Below are positions 23,654 through 34,900 of a DNA stretch of 64,000 nt, piece after piece; the first letter of the stretch is position 1; every line of letters begins with the position of its first letter. Both the position numbers and the translations under genes were made by a program. Where the stretch lies: positions 372,001 through 436,000 of the forward strand of contig JAXGNN010000002.1 of assembly GCA_040767925.1 (NCBI GenBank), given 5' to 3'. The notes below the pieces were generated by a model. It was not told where the DNA came from. It saw only the letters and a list, made by a program, of their open reading frames with translations, and did no database searches. Source of the stretch: Phil1 sp040767925. Its GTDB lineage: Bacteria > Bacillota > Clostridia > Christensenellales > CAG-138.

Positions 23654-24994
23654 ATGAAAAAGCAGGTATATAAAATTTTCATAGCGCTCATCGCGCTTCT
23701 GTTTACATTCAGCGTGTACGGCTGCGACGAGCTGCCTGCGGCGTCCCCCGGACGGACGGAAGCCGGCGCGGGCTCTCCCGCGCCCACGGGCGGCGCGCCG
23801 GCCGTTACGGGAACGGCCCCGCAGCAGGGAGGCGTCCTGCCGGAGGCTTCTTCCGGCGGCGACTCGCTCACCGAGGCGGACGGGGTCGGCTTTGTCGAAA
23901 AGACCGTGCTCTACCCCGAGGACGCGACTGAGGAGAACGCTCAATTCAAGCTCAGCTACACGCTGCCCGTCTTTTCGGACGCCTTCCCCGCCTTCGAAGA
24001 GATGAACAGGAACGTCGCGGTCTACGAGGAGGAATTGCTCGAGCGCGTCGGCGCGGAACGGCTGCCCTACGCGGACGGAGCCGAGGGGAGCCAAGCGCCC
24101 TACACGCGGGTGGAATGCCGCGCGGAGCGCTCCGGAAGCTATGTCAACATCTATCTCTATGAGTTCACCTCCTTCGGCGGGGACGAGGAACTGTTGCCCC
24201 GCATCCTCGTGCTCGGCCCCGCGGGGGAGCGCGAGTCGCTCGCCTCCGTCACGGGCGTCTATGAAATTGAGTCGCTCGCGGCGCAGCAGGTGTTCAACCT
24301 CGTCGACGCGAACAGGAACGCGTATTTCGGGGACGTCACGCTCGACGACATCCCCCTCGCGCTCGACCTCTACGCGGGCTTCTTCGTGACGGACGAGGGC
24401 TACGGCCTCGTCTCGCCCCCGGGCACGCTCGCGCCCGAAAGCGACGGGATGCTGGTGTTCCTCATCGAGCGCGCGGTTTTCTATCCCGCGGTCGTGGGAA
24501 ACGTAATCTCGCTCGAGGAGTTTGAGGCGCTGCGCGGCCCGCTCGATACGCTCATCTGCGCCTGCCGCATGGATTACGCGGGCTTCGACTCCTCCGCGCC
24601 TCCCCCGTTCATCGCGACCTCCTTCATGACGCTGATGCTGACGGAAGGCACAGAGGACGCGCTCTACGTGCCCGTCGAGCGCTCCGTATACGAGGGAACC
24701 TACGCGTGGTATTTCTCCGCCCCGCTCTCCGCCGATTTCTCCGGCGCCGGCGAGGGCGACGGCACGTTCCTCAAGGACGGCGACTACATGCTGCCCGTAT
24801 ACCCGCACGAGGCATGCTCCCTTCGCATAGACGAGGCGGTGCGCACGGAAGGGGGTCTCGTGCTCTACGGCATGATCCTCTACGGCGTGCCCGGCACCTC
24901 CGATGCGGGCGAGCTGTGCGCCGCGGCCGTGACGCTGAAAGCCGCCCCTGATTCCCCCATGGGCTACCGCTTCGAGAGCGTGGAATTGAGATAG
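23654..24994 (+). CDS. Exported lipoprotein with DUF3298/RsiV-like C-terminal domain
   Basis: A 446-residue protein with a lipoprotein signal (IFIALIALLFTFSVYGC) and a Gly/Pro/Ala-rich linker to about residue 75. It then has two alternating strand/helix segments: FKLSYTLPVFSDAFPAFEEMNRN and FNLVDANRNAYFGDV with LALDLYAGFFVTDEGYGLV and MLVFLIERA. These match the DUF4163/DUF3298 pattern found in the extracellular part of RsiV, which binds lysozyme, and in PdaC. The C-terminal third is unassigned. No ribosome-binding site is obvious before the ATG. It diverges from the sigma-like membrane protein and ends at a terminator. Confidence 0.68.
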   Translation: MKKQVYKIFIALIALLFTFSVYGCDELPAASPGRTEAGAGSPAPTGGAPAVTGTAPQQGGVLPEASSGGDSLTEADGVGFVEKTVLYPEDATEENAQFKLSYTLPVFSDAFPAFEEMNRNVAVYEEELLERVGAERLPYADGAEGSQAPYTRVECRAERSGSYVNIYLYEFTSFGGDEELLPRILVLGPAGERESLASVTGVYEIESLAAQQVFNLVDANRNAYFGDVTLDDIPLALDLYAGFFVTDEGYGLVSPPGTLAPESDGMLVFLIERAVFYPAVVGNVISLEEFEALRGPLDTLICACRMDYAGFDSSAPPPFIATSFMTLMLTEGTEDALYVPVERSVYEGTYAWYFSAPLSADFSGAGEGDGTFLKDGDYMLPVYPHEACSLRIDEAVRTEGGLVLYGMILYGVPGTSDAGELCAAAVTLKAAPDSPMGYRFESVELR

Positions 24995-25040
24995 CCCTTC
25001 GCCGGTTTTACGCCGACCGGGCAAACGCCGCGATCCTTAT

Positions 25041-25065
25041 GCCTCCCGGCACGCCGGGAGGCTTT
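25041..25065 (+). terminator. Intrinsic terminator after the RsiV-like lipoprotein gene
   Basis: GCCTCCCGGC pairs with GCCGGGAGGC across two bases, followed by TTTC. A second terminator follows within 20 bp. Confidence 0.75.
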
Positions 25066-25080
25066 CAAACAGATCCCGAG

Positions 25081-25123
25081 GGCGCGCCGCACGAAAACCG
25101 ATTGCGGCGCGCCTTTTGTTTTG
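25081..25123 (+). terminator. Second intrinsic terminator upstream of the MazG-like gene
   Basis: GGCGCGCCGCA (25081-25091) pairs with TGCGGCGCGCC (25103-25113), then TTTTGTTTTG. Confidence 0.8.
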
Positions 25124-25182
25124 TTATCCTTTGTAAGAAACGGAACGATTTTGACGAACGCAAGCGGAGATTGGGGACGAAT

Positions 25183-25509
25183 ATGGAAACCTTCGGATTC
25201 GAAGAAATGCAGTCGATCCAGAGAGAATTACAGGAAAAATACAAGGGCAAATGGGGCGGGCTTTCGCCGAAGAAGGGAAGGACCAAGCTGCTCTGGATGA
25301 TGATCGAGGCGGGCGAAGTCGCGGATGTCATCAAAAAGCACGGCGACGACGCCATCTTGCGGGACGAGGCGGTAAGAACGCATTTCACCGAGGAAATCTG
25401 CGATGTTCTGATGTATCTGAACGACGTCATGCTCTGCTACGAAATTAAGCCGGAAGAGCTTCAGGCGGTCTATCTGAAAAAGCATCGAAAAAACATGGAA
25501 CGGTGGTAA
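25183..25509 (+). CDS. MazG-like nucleotide pyrophosphohydrolase
   Basis: A 108-residue all-alpha NTP pyrophosphatase. The metal-binding helices are visible as EAGEVADVIKKHG and EEICDVLMYLNDVM, fitting the EExxE/ExxD arrangement of the MazG superfamily; N-terminal helix FGFEEMQSIQRELQEKY and the WGGLSPKKGRTKLLWMM block precede them. Such enzymes hydrolyse non-canonical or excess NTPs to NMP and pyrophosphate. The start at 25183 (METFGF) has GGGGA upstream; the longer frame to 25039 lies within the two terminators and is not coding. It stands alone. Confidence 0.88.
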   Translation: METFGFEEMQSIQRELQEKYKGKWGGLSPKKGRTKLLWMMIEAGEVADVIKKHGDDAILRDEAVRTHFTEEICDVLMYLNDVMLCYEIKPEELQAVYLKKHRKNMERW

Positions 25510-25541
25510 AGGCCGCTGCAACGGCCGTTCTCCATGGCAAT

Positions 25542-25570
25542 GCCCGAAGCCCGGGCGTTTTTTGCGTTTT
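25542..25570 (+). terminator. Intrinsic terminator after the MazG-like gene
   Basis: GCCCG (25542-25546) and CGGGC (25552-25556) form the stem, followed by GTTTTTTGCGTTTTT. Confidence 0.7.
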
Positions 25571-25587
25571 TGCGTTCCATGAAAGCG

Positions 25588-26409
25588 TTACGTCTCCAAG
25601 TATTCCCTCAGCGCGCGCTCGACTTCCCGAAGCGGGAGCTTCGCGATGGCAACAAGATCGTATTTTTCGCGAAGCGCCACGACGAAGCGCCGCCCCAGAT
25701 AATACCCGAGGTCGCTGTGCCCGAGGATTTCCTGCCAGTCCCCGAAGAAGGGCTGCGTCCGCCTTCGCCCGGCGAGGAAGCGCAGGAACTCCCGCTTGAT
25801 CTCTCTTAGATGTTCGCCGCACCAGCTTTCCCATTCCTCTCCCCTGCTGTTGGGATAGGGGCCGAGCAGAGTTGAAACGCATTCCGCGAACCCTTCGGTA
25901 AAAAGCTGGTGGACGCTCCTCTCGTTGACGTCGTCATAGCGTTCGCCCCAGCCTTCGCGCAGGTCGAACTGGGCGACGTGCCCGAGTTCGTGCGCGAGCA
26001 GCGGGAACATCTTCTCGGGGGCTTCCCAATGCAGCTCCACGATCTTTTCGGCGCCAAGAAGGATATGCCGCCCGCCCCGGAGGGTGGTGACCCAGCCCGC
26101 GCCGCTGCAGAGGCCAAGATAGAATACGACCGTCACATCAGCCTCGCCGAACAGCTCTCGATAGCGCTCCAGGACGCCTTCGGCGCAGGCGAGGAAGCTT
26201 TCGTGCGCGGCGTTTAGCGCTTCCCGGTCCTCGATCGCGGCGCGGATGACCGGCATGCATTCCCTTTCAAAATCATATCCGGACGCGTCATCCAGGCATA
26301 GCGCGGCGAGATCGCCGTCGCCGATGTACGTTTTCCAGGACGCGAGGAACGCGTCCGCGGAACCGGTATCCAACGACTCGATTCCATCGAAAAGATCGAC
26401 GATTTTCAT
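25588..26409 (-). CDS. Zinc metallopeptidase-like protein (HExxH, DUF2268-like)
   Basis: A 273-residue soluble protein with the gluzincin-type signature LLAHELGHVAQF (HELGH) near residue 135-146, followed 30 residues later by LFTEGFAE, where the Glu is a likely third zinc ligand. This matches the DUF2268 class of predicted zinc proteases. There is no signal peptide, so action is probably cytoplasmic. Before the motif, VVFYLGLCSGAGWVTTLRGGRHILLGAEKIV forms a strand-rich region. It is transcribed with the phosphoesterase gene 15 bp upstream. The substrate is unknown. Confidence 0.75.
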   Translation of the reverse strand: MKIVDLFDGIESLDTGSADAFLASWKTYIGDGDLAALCLDDASGYDFERECMPVIRAAIEDREALNAAHESFLACAEGVLERYRELFGEADVTVVFYLGLCSGAGWVTTLRGGRHILLGAEKIVELHWEAPEKMFPLLAHELGHVAQFDLREGWGERYDDVNERSVHQLFTEGFAECVSTLLGPYPNSRGEEWESWCGEHLREIKREFLRFLAGRRRTQPFFGDWQEILGHSDLGYYLGRRFVVALREKYDLVAIAKLPLREVERALREYLET

Positions 26410-26424
26410 ATTCTTATCCTTCTT

Positions 26425-27234
26425 TTATCCTCCGCGAGTGCCTTTCAGCTCCACGACGACGATTTCCGGCGGGTTGAAAATCCTTATAGGCATCGCGCTG
26501 TTGCCAAGGCCGCGGCTGACGAACATGGCCGCGCCGCCCTCGTCGTATCTCCCCGCCGTGTATTTGGGGAAAAAGCCCTGGTGCGGCGCGAACAGGCCGC
26601 CGACGCCCGGCAGCCGGAACTGCCCGCCGTGCGCGTGCCCCGCGAAGACGAGGTCGATCCCCAGCGCGCAATAGGCCTTAAAAAGCTCCGGGCGGTGCGC
26701 GAGCAGAACGGTGAAGCCGCCCTCCATAAGAAGGGGCGCGCGGCGCTCCCGCGCGCCGGAGGCGGCATGGACGCCGGGGTGGAATGCGGGGTCGCTCAGG
26801 CCCAGAAGGCGGATGCGCGCGCCGTCTTTATGAATTTCGGCGGCCTCGTCGAAAAGCACGCGCGCGCCGCAGCCCGCGAGGCGGCGGCGGATCATTTCGA
26901 ATTTGCCCGAATGCGCCTCGTGGTTGCCGGGGACGTAAAAGACCGGCGCGAGAGCGGCCGCGCCCTCCGCGAACTCCAGCGCGGGGGCGAGGTCGAAGCG
27001 GCGGCGGTCGACGATGTCCCCTGTGACGGCGACGAGGTCGGGGGCTATGGCGCGCAGCTTGTCGAGCAGCGTTTTCTGCCCCGCGCCGAAGCGCCTGTTG
27101 TGCAGGTCGGATATGTGGGCGACGACGAAGCCCGAGAAAGCGCGCGGGAGCCGCCCGCTCTCATAGGTGAAGCGGGACGCTTCCGGCAGAAGCCTGCCGC
27201 GCCCGTTGGGATTGGAGGAGGATTGCAGAACCAT
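26425..27234 (-). CDS. Metallophosphoesterase (YkuE/YaeI-like)
   Basis: A 269-residue calcineurin-type phosphoesterase with all family motifs: VVAHISDLHNRRFG, VTGDIVDRR, VFYVPGNHEAHSG, LLAHRPELF and VFAGHAHGGQFRLP. The final RGLGNSAMPIRIFNPPEIVVVEL is typical of YkuE-like enzymes that act on lipid-linked or nucleotide phosphodiesters. No signal peptide or transmembrane helix is visible. It precedes the metallopeptidase-like gene by 15 bp and may be its operon partner. Substrate is not predictable. Confidence 0.9.
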   Translation of the reverse strand: MVLQSSSNPNGRGRLLPEASRFTYESGRLPRAFSGFVVAHISDLHNRRFGAGQKTLLDKLRAIAPDLVAVTGDIVDRRRFDLAPALEFAEGAAALAPVFYVPGNHEAHSGKFEMIRRRLAGCGARVLFDEAAEIHKDGARIRLLGLSDPAFHPGVHAASGARERRAPLLMEGGFTVLLAHRPELFKAYCALGIDLVFAGHAHGGQFRLPGVGGLFAPHQGFFPKYTAGRYDEGGAAMFVSRGLGNSAMPIRIFNPPEIVVVELKGTRGG

Positions 27235-27264
27235 GATCCATTATACCATGCCCCGCGCCGGGGT

Positions 27265-28515
27265 TCAGTTTCCGGCGCTGATCGCCCCGCCTTTTTTCTT
27301 CCCCGGGATGACCAGCGCGTAGCCCGCGGCGAGCGCGACGCTCAAGCCGAGCAGCAGGAGCATCATGCTCCGGTAGCCGCCCGTGGCGTCGTAGATCGAG
27401 CCGCCGACGAAGGGGCTGAGCGCCGCGCCGAGGTTGCCCGCCGCCGAATAGAAGCCCAGCTTCGCGCCGAAATCCCGCGTGCCGAACAGGTCCTTCACGA
27501 CGATCGCGGGCGCGACCGTGCCGAACGGGCCGGCGACCACGATGCCCACGAGCACCAGCGCGAACATCCCGATGCGCGCGGAGAAGGCCATGCCCACGAA
27601 GCCGAGTATCATGGCGGACATGGCGATCAGCGCGCTGGGCTTGAGGCCGATTTTATCGAGCATGCGCCCGAAGGCGACCTTGCCCAGCGCCAGCAGGCCC
27701 ATGGCGACGGAAGCGCACAGCGTCGCCGTCGCGGCGGAATGCCCCAATTCCGTATAATACGGCACGATGTAGGTGCAAAGGCCGTAGGACGACGTGGTGA
27801 AGGCCACGAAGAAAAGCAGCGTAAGCCAGAACCGCGGCCGCCCGAGCGTGGCTTTGAGCGGGAAGCCCGTCCATTCCTTCTCTCGGGAAGGGGAAGACCC
27901 GCCCGCCGCGCGAAGGGGCGCAAGCCCGATATCCTCCGGTTTTCGTTTCATAAGAACGAAAATCGCGACGAGGTTCACCGCGGCCATGATCGCCGCGATG
28001 GCGAAGAACGTGTGCCGCCAGCCGATGGAATCGATGAAGCCGCGTATCACGGGGCTGAAGACCATCCCGCCAAGGCCGCTGCCCATAAAGGCGATGCCGA
28101 GCGCCAGCCCGTAAGAGCGCTCGAACCAGCTGCGCAGGATGATGGCGATGGGGATGGTCGTGATGAAGCAGTGCGTCATGCCCACGACGGCGGACACGAG
28201 GTAGAACTGCCACAGCGCGCGGCAGGCGCCGTAAAGCGCGTACGCGCCGATGTGGAGCACGGCGGCGGCGCGCATGACCTTCAGCATGTCAAAGCGCCTG
28301 AAGACGGCGCCCGAGAAGGGGGCGGTGCACATCATGGCGATGAACACGACCGACTGGCTGAGCGAATAGCCCTGCCGCGAGAAGCCCAGCTCCTCCGTGA
28401 CGGGCGCGATGTAGAACGCGTAGCAGTTGTTGACGACCCCGTATACGCTCATCATGACCAACAGCGAGGCCGCGACGATGACCCAGCCGTAGAAGAGCTT
28501 CCCGCCCTGTTTCAT
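27265..28515 (-). CDS. MFS transporter (OFA/monocarboxylate-like)
   Basis: A membrane protein of 416 residues from the ATG at 28515 (423 from the ATG at 28536). Twelve hydrophobic helices are arranged in two six-helix halves. The opening FYGWVIVAASLLVMMSVYGVVNNCYAFYIAPVTEELGFSR and the motif GSGLGGMVFSPVIRGFIDSIGWR in helix 4-5 are characteristic of the oxalate/formate antiporter and monocarboxylate branch. The cytoplasmic loop after helix 6 is basic and Pro-rich. It is likely a carboxylate transporter, but the substrate cannot be read. GAGGG precedes the 28515 start closely, so the start is uncertain. Confidence 0.87.
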   Translation of the reverse strand: MKQGGKLFYGWVIVAASLLVMMSVYGVVNNCYAFYIAPVTEELGFSRQGYSLSQSVVFIAMMCTAPFSGAVFRRFDMLKVMRAAAVLHIGAYALYGACRALWQFYLVSAVVGMTHCFITTIPIAIILRSWFERSYGLALGIAFMGSGLGGMVFSPVIRGFIDSIGWRHTFFAIAAIMAAVNLVAIFVLMKRKPEDIGLAPLRAAGGSSPSREKEWTGFPLKATLGRPRFWLTLLFFVAFTTSSYGLCTYIVPYYTELGHSAATATLCASVAMGLLALGKVAFGRMLDKIGLKPSALIAMSAMILGFVGMAFSARIGMFALVLVGIVVAGPFGTVAPAIVVKDLFGTRDFGAKLGFYSAAGNLGAALSPFVGGSIYDATGGYRSMMLLLLGLSVALAAGYALVIPGKKKGGAISAGN

Positions 28516-28536
28516 ATCCCTCAATCCATCCCCCAT

Positions 28537-28912
28537 TCAAACCGCGCCGACGCGGAGCAATCTTTATTATTATAGCATCCGCCGAGGGAAAGGGCACGGG
28601 AAAAATCGTCCCGCGAGGCGCACGCCTCCCGCTCGCGCGGCAGAAAGAACATTGTGTTTTCCTGTCGTTTTTGTTTGTATTTGGAAGCCGTATTTGCTAT
28701 CATTAAAACAGATGAACGGTTTATCGCCCATAGAGGCGGCCGCCCGCGCGCAAGTTCAGCGAATCGGGCGAATCTGGATGGAAGGACGCCGCACGAATGA
28801 TGTACGCGCTCGATTTTCCCTGAGGCCGCATTTCCTGCGATTCGATCGATCACCCCTATGAATTCCAATCTATATAGATATTTTAACTTCGCTTATTGAA
28901 GGAGATGTTCTT
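28537..28912 (+). promoter_or_regulatory. Long leader of the giant surface-protein gene
   Basis: This 376-bp gap has no gene. An extended -10 TGCTATCAT (about 28692-28700) would give a leader near 205 nt. A perfect 12-bp palindrome ATCTATATAGAT lies at 28868-28879, about 35 bp before the start, and GAAGGAGA is the ribosome-binding site. No known riboswitch class was recognised. Confidence 0.4.
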
Positions 28913-31900
28913 ATGGCAAAAACCAAAAGCATGAAGCTCATCGTCGCCGCAGTCGCGCTCCTGCTCGTCGCGGCGCTCACGCCCGTGCGCGTCAGCGCCG
29001 CGGGCGAGGCGATCGCCATCTGCCTCGAGCTCAACGGCTTCAACAGCACGAACACCAGCGGCGCTTCCGGCAACACCCTCATCCGCGTGGACGGCTCCGC
29101 AACCACCTACAACAACGCGCTTCGCCTGACGCAGCCCAACTACAGCCAGGCGGGCACAGCCGTGCGGCGCAACCAGATCAAGCTGGAGAACGGTTTTAGC
29201 ACCTATTTTCAGTTCAAGCTCAGCGAGGGCTCAAACCCGCCGGCGGACGGCCTCGCCTTCATCGTCTATAAAAGCGATACCCCCCAGATCGGCGAATACG
29301 GCGGGGGGCTCGGCTACATGGGCATCGGCAATTCGATCATCGTCGAATTCGATACCTATCAGAACACGGAGTACGGCGATCCGTCTTCTCCGAGCAAATA
29401 TCACTTTGCCATCATGAAAAACGGCAACCCGAGCCATTCGGGGCAGCCGTACCAAACATACGCATCGATATACGGCAGCACCATACACGTCTGGGTGGAT
29501 TATAACGGCGCAACGGGGAACCTGACGGTCGTATGCGGCACTTCCTCCACAAGGAGCGGCAACTCCAATACGCTTACGCGCAACGTCGGCACGGAACTCG
29601 TCGGGCAGAACGTGTTCGTCGGCTTCTCCGCCTCGACAGGCGGCTCCTACGAATATCACGACGTCTATAAATGGTATTTCAAGAACAGCTATGTCTCGGG
29701 TGGCCTGAGTTCCTCCGCGGGCAGCTATACGCAGGGCGCCTCCACCGTGGGCATTACGGTAGACAGCACATCCACCCCCACGTATGCGAACATCGTGCTG
29801 CGCGACGCGACGGGCGCCGCCATAAGCGGCGCCGCCGACATCTACATCGACGACGCGCTCAAGGCGAGCGGCGTCTCGGTCGGCGCTTCCGGCTATCAAT
29901 ACAGCCTTTCGGGCATCCCCAAGGGCAGCCACATCATCCGGGCGGTGGCCTCGGGCGGCGCGTCGAACTACCTCTCCTTCACGCTGCCGGCCGCGGCGCC
30001 CAACATCGCCTCGCACCCGGCTTCGCAGACCGTCAGCGTCGGCAGCCCCGCGTCCTTCAGCGTGTCCGCGTCCTCGCCCGACGGGGGCGCCCTCTCCTAC
30101 CAGTGGCAGGCGAACGGCGGCGGCGGATGGGGCAACATCGGCGGCGCGAACGGCGCGAGCTATGGCATCGGCTCCGCCACGATCAACGACAACGGCAAGC
30201 GCTTCCGCTGCCTCATTACGAACACCGTCAACGGTCAGACGGCAAGCGCGTACACGAACGAGGCGACGCTCACCGTCAACCGGCTCCCCGGCTCGATCAG
30301 CATCACGGGCGACCCGTCCAAAGTATACGACGGCGCAGCCGCAACCAACCCCGCCGTCACGAAGAGCGGCACGGGCGCCGTCAGCTATGCGTACTATACG
30401 GACAGCGCGGGAAGCCCCGGCGCGCAGATCTCCGCGCCGTCGAACGCGGGCGTCTACTGGGTCAGGGCCACGCTCGCCCAGACGGACACCTACACGCAGG
30501 CGTCCGACCAGAAGAAGTTCACGATCGCGAAGCTCCCCATCGCGAGCGGCGCGCAGGCGGCAGCGCTCCTCTCCTACGGCAACGCGCCGCGCGTCTACAA
30601 CGGCTCCCCGCAGGCGCTTGCCGTATCGCCCGCTTCCGGCGTGACGGGGCTCGGGGCGATCACCGTCTATTACGAGGGGGACGCGGGCACAACCTACCCG
30701 AAATCGACGACGCCGCCCACGGACGCGGGCGCGTACAAAGTCAGCGCCAGCATCGCCGAGGGCATGAACTACGGCGCTTATTCCGACCTCGCGCTGTGCG
30801 TCATGAGCGTCGGGAAAGCGAACTTCACGGGCGTCGGCGTCGCCGCCTTCAACGGGACTTATGACGGCAATCCCCACGGCGTCGCGATCACGGGCGCGCC
30901 TTCGGGCACGACCGTCACCTACAGCGTGACCGACCCCCTCGCCAACGACCTCGCGGAAGCCCCGAGCTTTACGGCCGCGGGTACTTATACCGTTTACTAC
31001 AGGCTCCACAACCCCAACTACAACGACCTCACCGGCAGCGCGACGGTCGTCATCGCGAAAAAATCGCTGTCCGCCGCGATGATCGGCTCCATTTCCGACG
31101 TCGTCTACGACGGCTCGACGCATGCGCCGCTGCCTTCCATCACGGACGGCACGCCGAGCATCCTCGCGCCCTCCGACTATACGGTGAGCTATCAGAACAA
31201 CCGCAACGCGGGCACCGCCACCTTCACCGTCACGGCGACGGCGGGCGGCAATTATCAGGGCTCCGCGAGCCGCAGCTTCACCATCAAAAAGAAGGCGCTC
31301 ACGGACGGGATGATCGCCGCGATCGCGGAAGCCACCTATAACGGCGCAGCGCACGCCCCGGCGCTGACGGTGGCGGACGGCAATCCCAGCGTCATCACAG
31401 CATCCGACTACACGGTGAGCTATACGAACAACGTGAATGCGGGCGCCGCCACGGCGACCATCACCGCGACCCCGGGCGGCAACTACGAGGGCAGCGCGAG
31501 CCGCGCCTTCACGATCGGCAAAAAGGCGCTTGCCGCCTCCATGGTCGCCGCCATCCCGGATTTGACCTACACCGGCGCGGCGCTGACCCCCGCACTCTCC
31601 GTCACAGACGGAAGCCCCAGCGCCATCAAGCCGCCCGACTACACGGTGAGCTACGCGGACAACGTCGACGCGGGGACCGCAACCGTCACCATCGCGGCGA
31701 CCGGGAACGGCAATTACCGGGGCGCCGTCGACGTGCATTTCACCATCGGCAAAAAAGCGCTCGACGCCACGATGATCGCCGAGATCGCCGCCGTCGTCTA
31801 CAACGGCGCGGCGCATACGCCCGCCGTCGCCGTGACGGACGGGAACCCCAGCGCCATCAAGGCTTCCGACTATACGGTGAGCTATCAGAACAACCGCAAC

Positions 31901-34900
31901 GCAGGCACCGCCGCCGTCACCATCACGGCGGCCGAGGGAGGCAACTATAAAGGCTCCGCGAGCCGCGCGTTCACCATCGAGAAGAAGGCGCTCTCAAACG
32001 ACATGATCGCGGCGCTTCCCGACACGACCTATAACGGCGCGGCGCACACCCCGGCGCTGACGGTGACGGACGGGGCCCCCGGCATCATCGCAACGTCCGA
32101 CTACACGGTAAGCTATACGGGCAACGTCAACGCGGGCACCGCCACCGCCACCATCACGGCGACGGCGGGCGGCAACTACAAAGGCTTTGCGAGCGCGCAG
32201 TTCGTCATCCATAAAAAGATGCTTTCCGGCCTCATGATCGCCGACATCCCGGGCCTGACCTATACCGGCGCGGCGCTTGAGCCCTTGCCCTTCGTTACCG
32301 ACGGCATCCCGAACGCCATCCAGGCTTCGGACTATACGGTGAGCTACACGAACAACGTGAACGCCGGAATCGCCCATGTGATGATCAGCGCCACCGCCGG
32401 CGGAAACTATGCCGGATTCGGGCTCAAGAGCTTCATGATCCAAAAGAAGGCGCTCGACGCCACGATGATCGCCGGGATCGCCGCCGTCACCTACGACGGC
32501 TCGGCGCACACCCCGACCATCTCCGTGACGGACGGCAGTCCCGGCACCATCAAGGCGTCCGATTATACGGTGAGCTATCAGAACAACGTCAACGCGGGCA
32601 CCGCCACCGTCACCGTCGCGGCGGCCGAGGGCGGCAACTACAAGGGCTCCGCGAGCCGCGCGTTCACCATCAACAAGAAAGCGCTTTCCGACGGCATGAT
32701 CGCCGCGATCGCCGCCGTCACCTACAACGGCGCGGCGCAGACGCCCGCGCTGACGGTGACGGACGGCACGCCCTCCATCATTGCGGCTTCGGACTATACC
32801 GTCAGCTATACGAACAACGTCCACGCGGGCGCCGCGACCGCCACCATCGCGGCGACCCTGAACGGCAATTACTCCGGCGCCGCCAGCCGTACCTTCACCG
32901 TCAACAAAAAGCCGCTCGACGCCGCGATGATCGCCGCGATCGCCTCCCGCACCTACGACGGCACGGCCTACGAGCCCGCGCTGACGGTTGCGGACGGCGC
33001 GCCCTCGATCATTACGGCCGCGGATTATACGGTGAGCTATTCGACCAACGTGAACGCGGGCACCGCTACGGCCACCATCACCGCGACCGAAGGCGGCAAC
33101 TACGCGGGCAGCGCAAGCCGCGCCTACACGATCGACAAGAAGGCGCTCACGGCCGACATGGTCGCCGAGATCGTTCCGCTGACCTACACCGGCTCCCCGC
33201 TGGCCCCGCCGCCCGTCGTAACGGACGGCAGCCCGAGCATCATCAAGCCCTCGGATTACGCGGTGAGCTACGCGAACAACGTCAACGCGGGCACCGCGAC
33301 CGTCACCGTCGCGGCGACGGCGGCAGGCAATTACGAAGGCGTCGTATCGAAGACCTTCGCCATCGGCAAAAAGCCCCTCACCGAAGCGATGATCGTCTTC
33401 ATCGCAAGCGCCGCCTACACGGGCGCGCCGCAGTATCCGATGGTGATCGTTGCCGACGGCGGCCCTTCCGCGATCCGTGCGACGGATTACGCGGTTTCCT
33501 ACAGCAACAACGTCTCGGCGGGCTATGGCACCGTCACCGTCACGGCGAGCGCGGCGGGCAACTATTCCGGCAGCGCGAGCAAGGTTTTCGCCATCGAGAA
33601 GGCCAAGCTCGCGACCGCCGCGGTCGCCCCCGTCCCCTCCGTCACCTATGACGGCAGGGCGCATACGCCAATTCCCGCCGTGACGGCGGGAGGCGTCCCT
33701 ATAAGCGCCGCGGAATATACGGTGAGCTACCTCAACAACACGAACGCGGGCACCGCGAGCATCCTCATCGCGGCCGTTTCGCAGGGAAATTACGAGGGGA
33801 CGATCACTGTGACCTTTAAGATCAACAGGAGGCAGCTGAGCGACGGCATGATCTCCTCCATCTCCGACTGGACGTATACGGGGAGCGCGATCGAGCCCTC
33901 GTTCACCGTGAAGGACGGTTCCCTCGGCACGGTGGGCGCGTCCCAGTATACCGTAAGCTATGTCGACAACACGAACGCGGGCACGGCGCGCGTCGTCATC
34001 ACGGCGCGCCAGGGCGGCAACTACGCGGGCTTTGCGACGCGAAGCTTCAGCATCCTCCCCGCGACCGTCTCGGGTACGGCGAGCATCCCCGCCGAGGCCA
34101 AGGTCGGCGATACCCTCGAGGCGGACCTTTCCGGCGTGACGCCCAAGGCCGCCGCGGGTTCCCTCGCCTACCAGTGGACGCGGGACGGCGCCGCCATCGC
34201 GGGCGCGACCTCCGCCTCCTATACCGCGACGGACGCGGACGCGGGCAAAACCCTTTCCGTCGTCGTCACCGCGAATGGCAACTACGCGGGCAGCTTCACG
34301 AGCGGCGGCGCCGCGATCGCCAAGAACGCGCAGCCGGATCCGGGCGGCGGCTCCCCCGTCACGCTCGATGCGCCGCAGTTCGGCGCGAACGGCGGCGTGA
34401 GCATCGGCGGCAGCGTGAACCTCGGGGAGGGCGCGTATCAGGCCGAGATCAGCTTCCGCACGCCGGGCGGAGAATGGCAGAGCGTACCCGGCGCGTTCGA
34501 CGGGAACTCCTTTAACGCAAGTCTCGAGGGCCTCGCGCCGGGCAAAACCTATGAATACCGCGTCACCGTCACCGCGAACGGCGAAACCCACGTGACGACG
34601 GGCCGCTTCCGCGTGCCGGAGGCGGGGGGCGCCGCCGCGGGTTCCATCTCGGGCACGGTCGCGGACGATACGGGACTCGGCCGGGGCATCACCGTTACCA
34701 TCGAGGCGGGCAACACGATCGTCGCCAGCGTGACGGGCCTTCAAAACGGCGGCAGCTTCGAATTCGTCAGCGTGCCGGACGGCGTCTACAACCTCGTCGC
34801 GGACAACGGCGGCTACCGCGTGACGCGGATCGTCACCGTCCAAAACGGCGAGGCCGTAGGCAATATCACGATGACCCTCGGGAAGAAGCAGAGCGTGGTC

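Noticed and set aside
23615..25024. A 469-codon open frame antisense to the RsiV-like lipoprotein gene
   Set aside because: It is a frame shadow: His/Arg/Gly-rich, no start signal and no domain, while the sense frame has a clean lipoprotein signal and terminator.
31060..34065. Regular 231-bp spacing as a possible CRISPR or satellite array
   Set aside because: The repeats are in frame and encode the adhesin modules.
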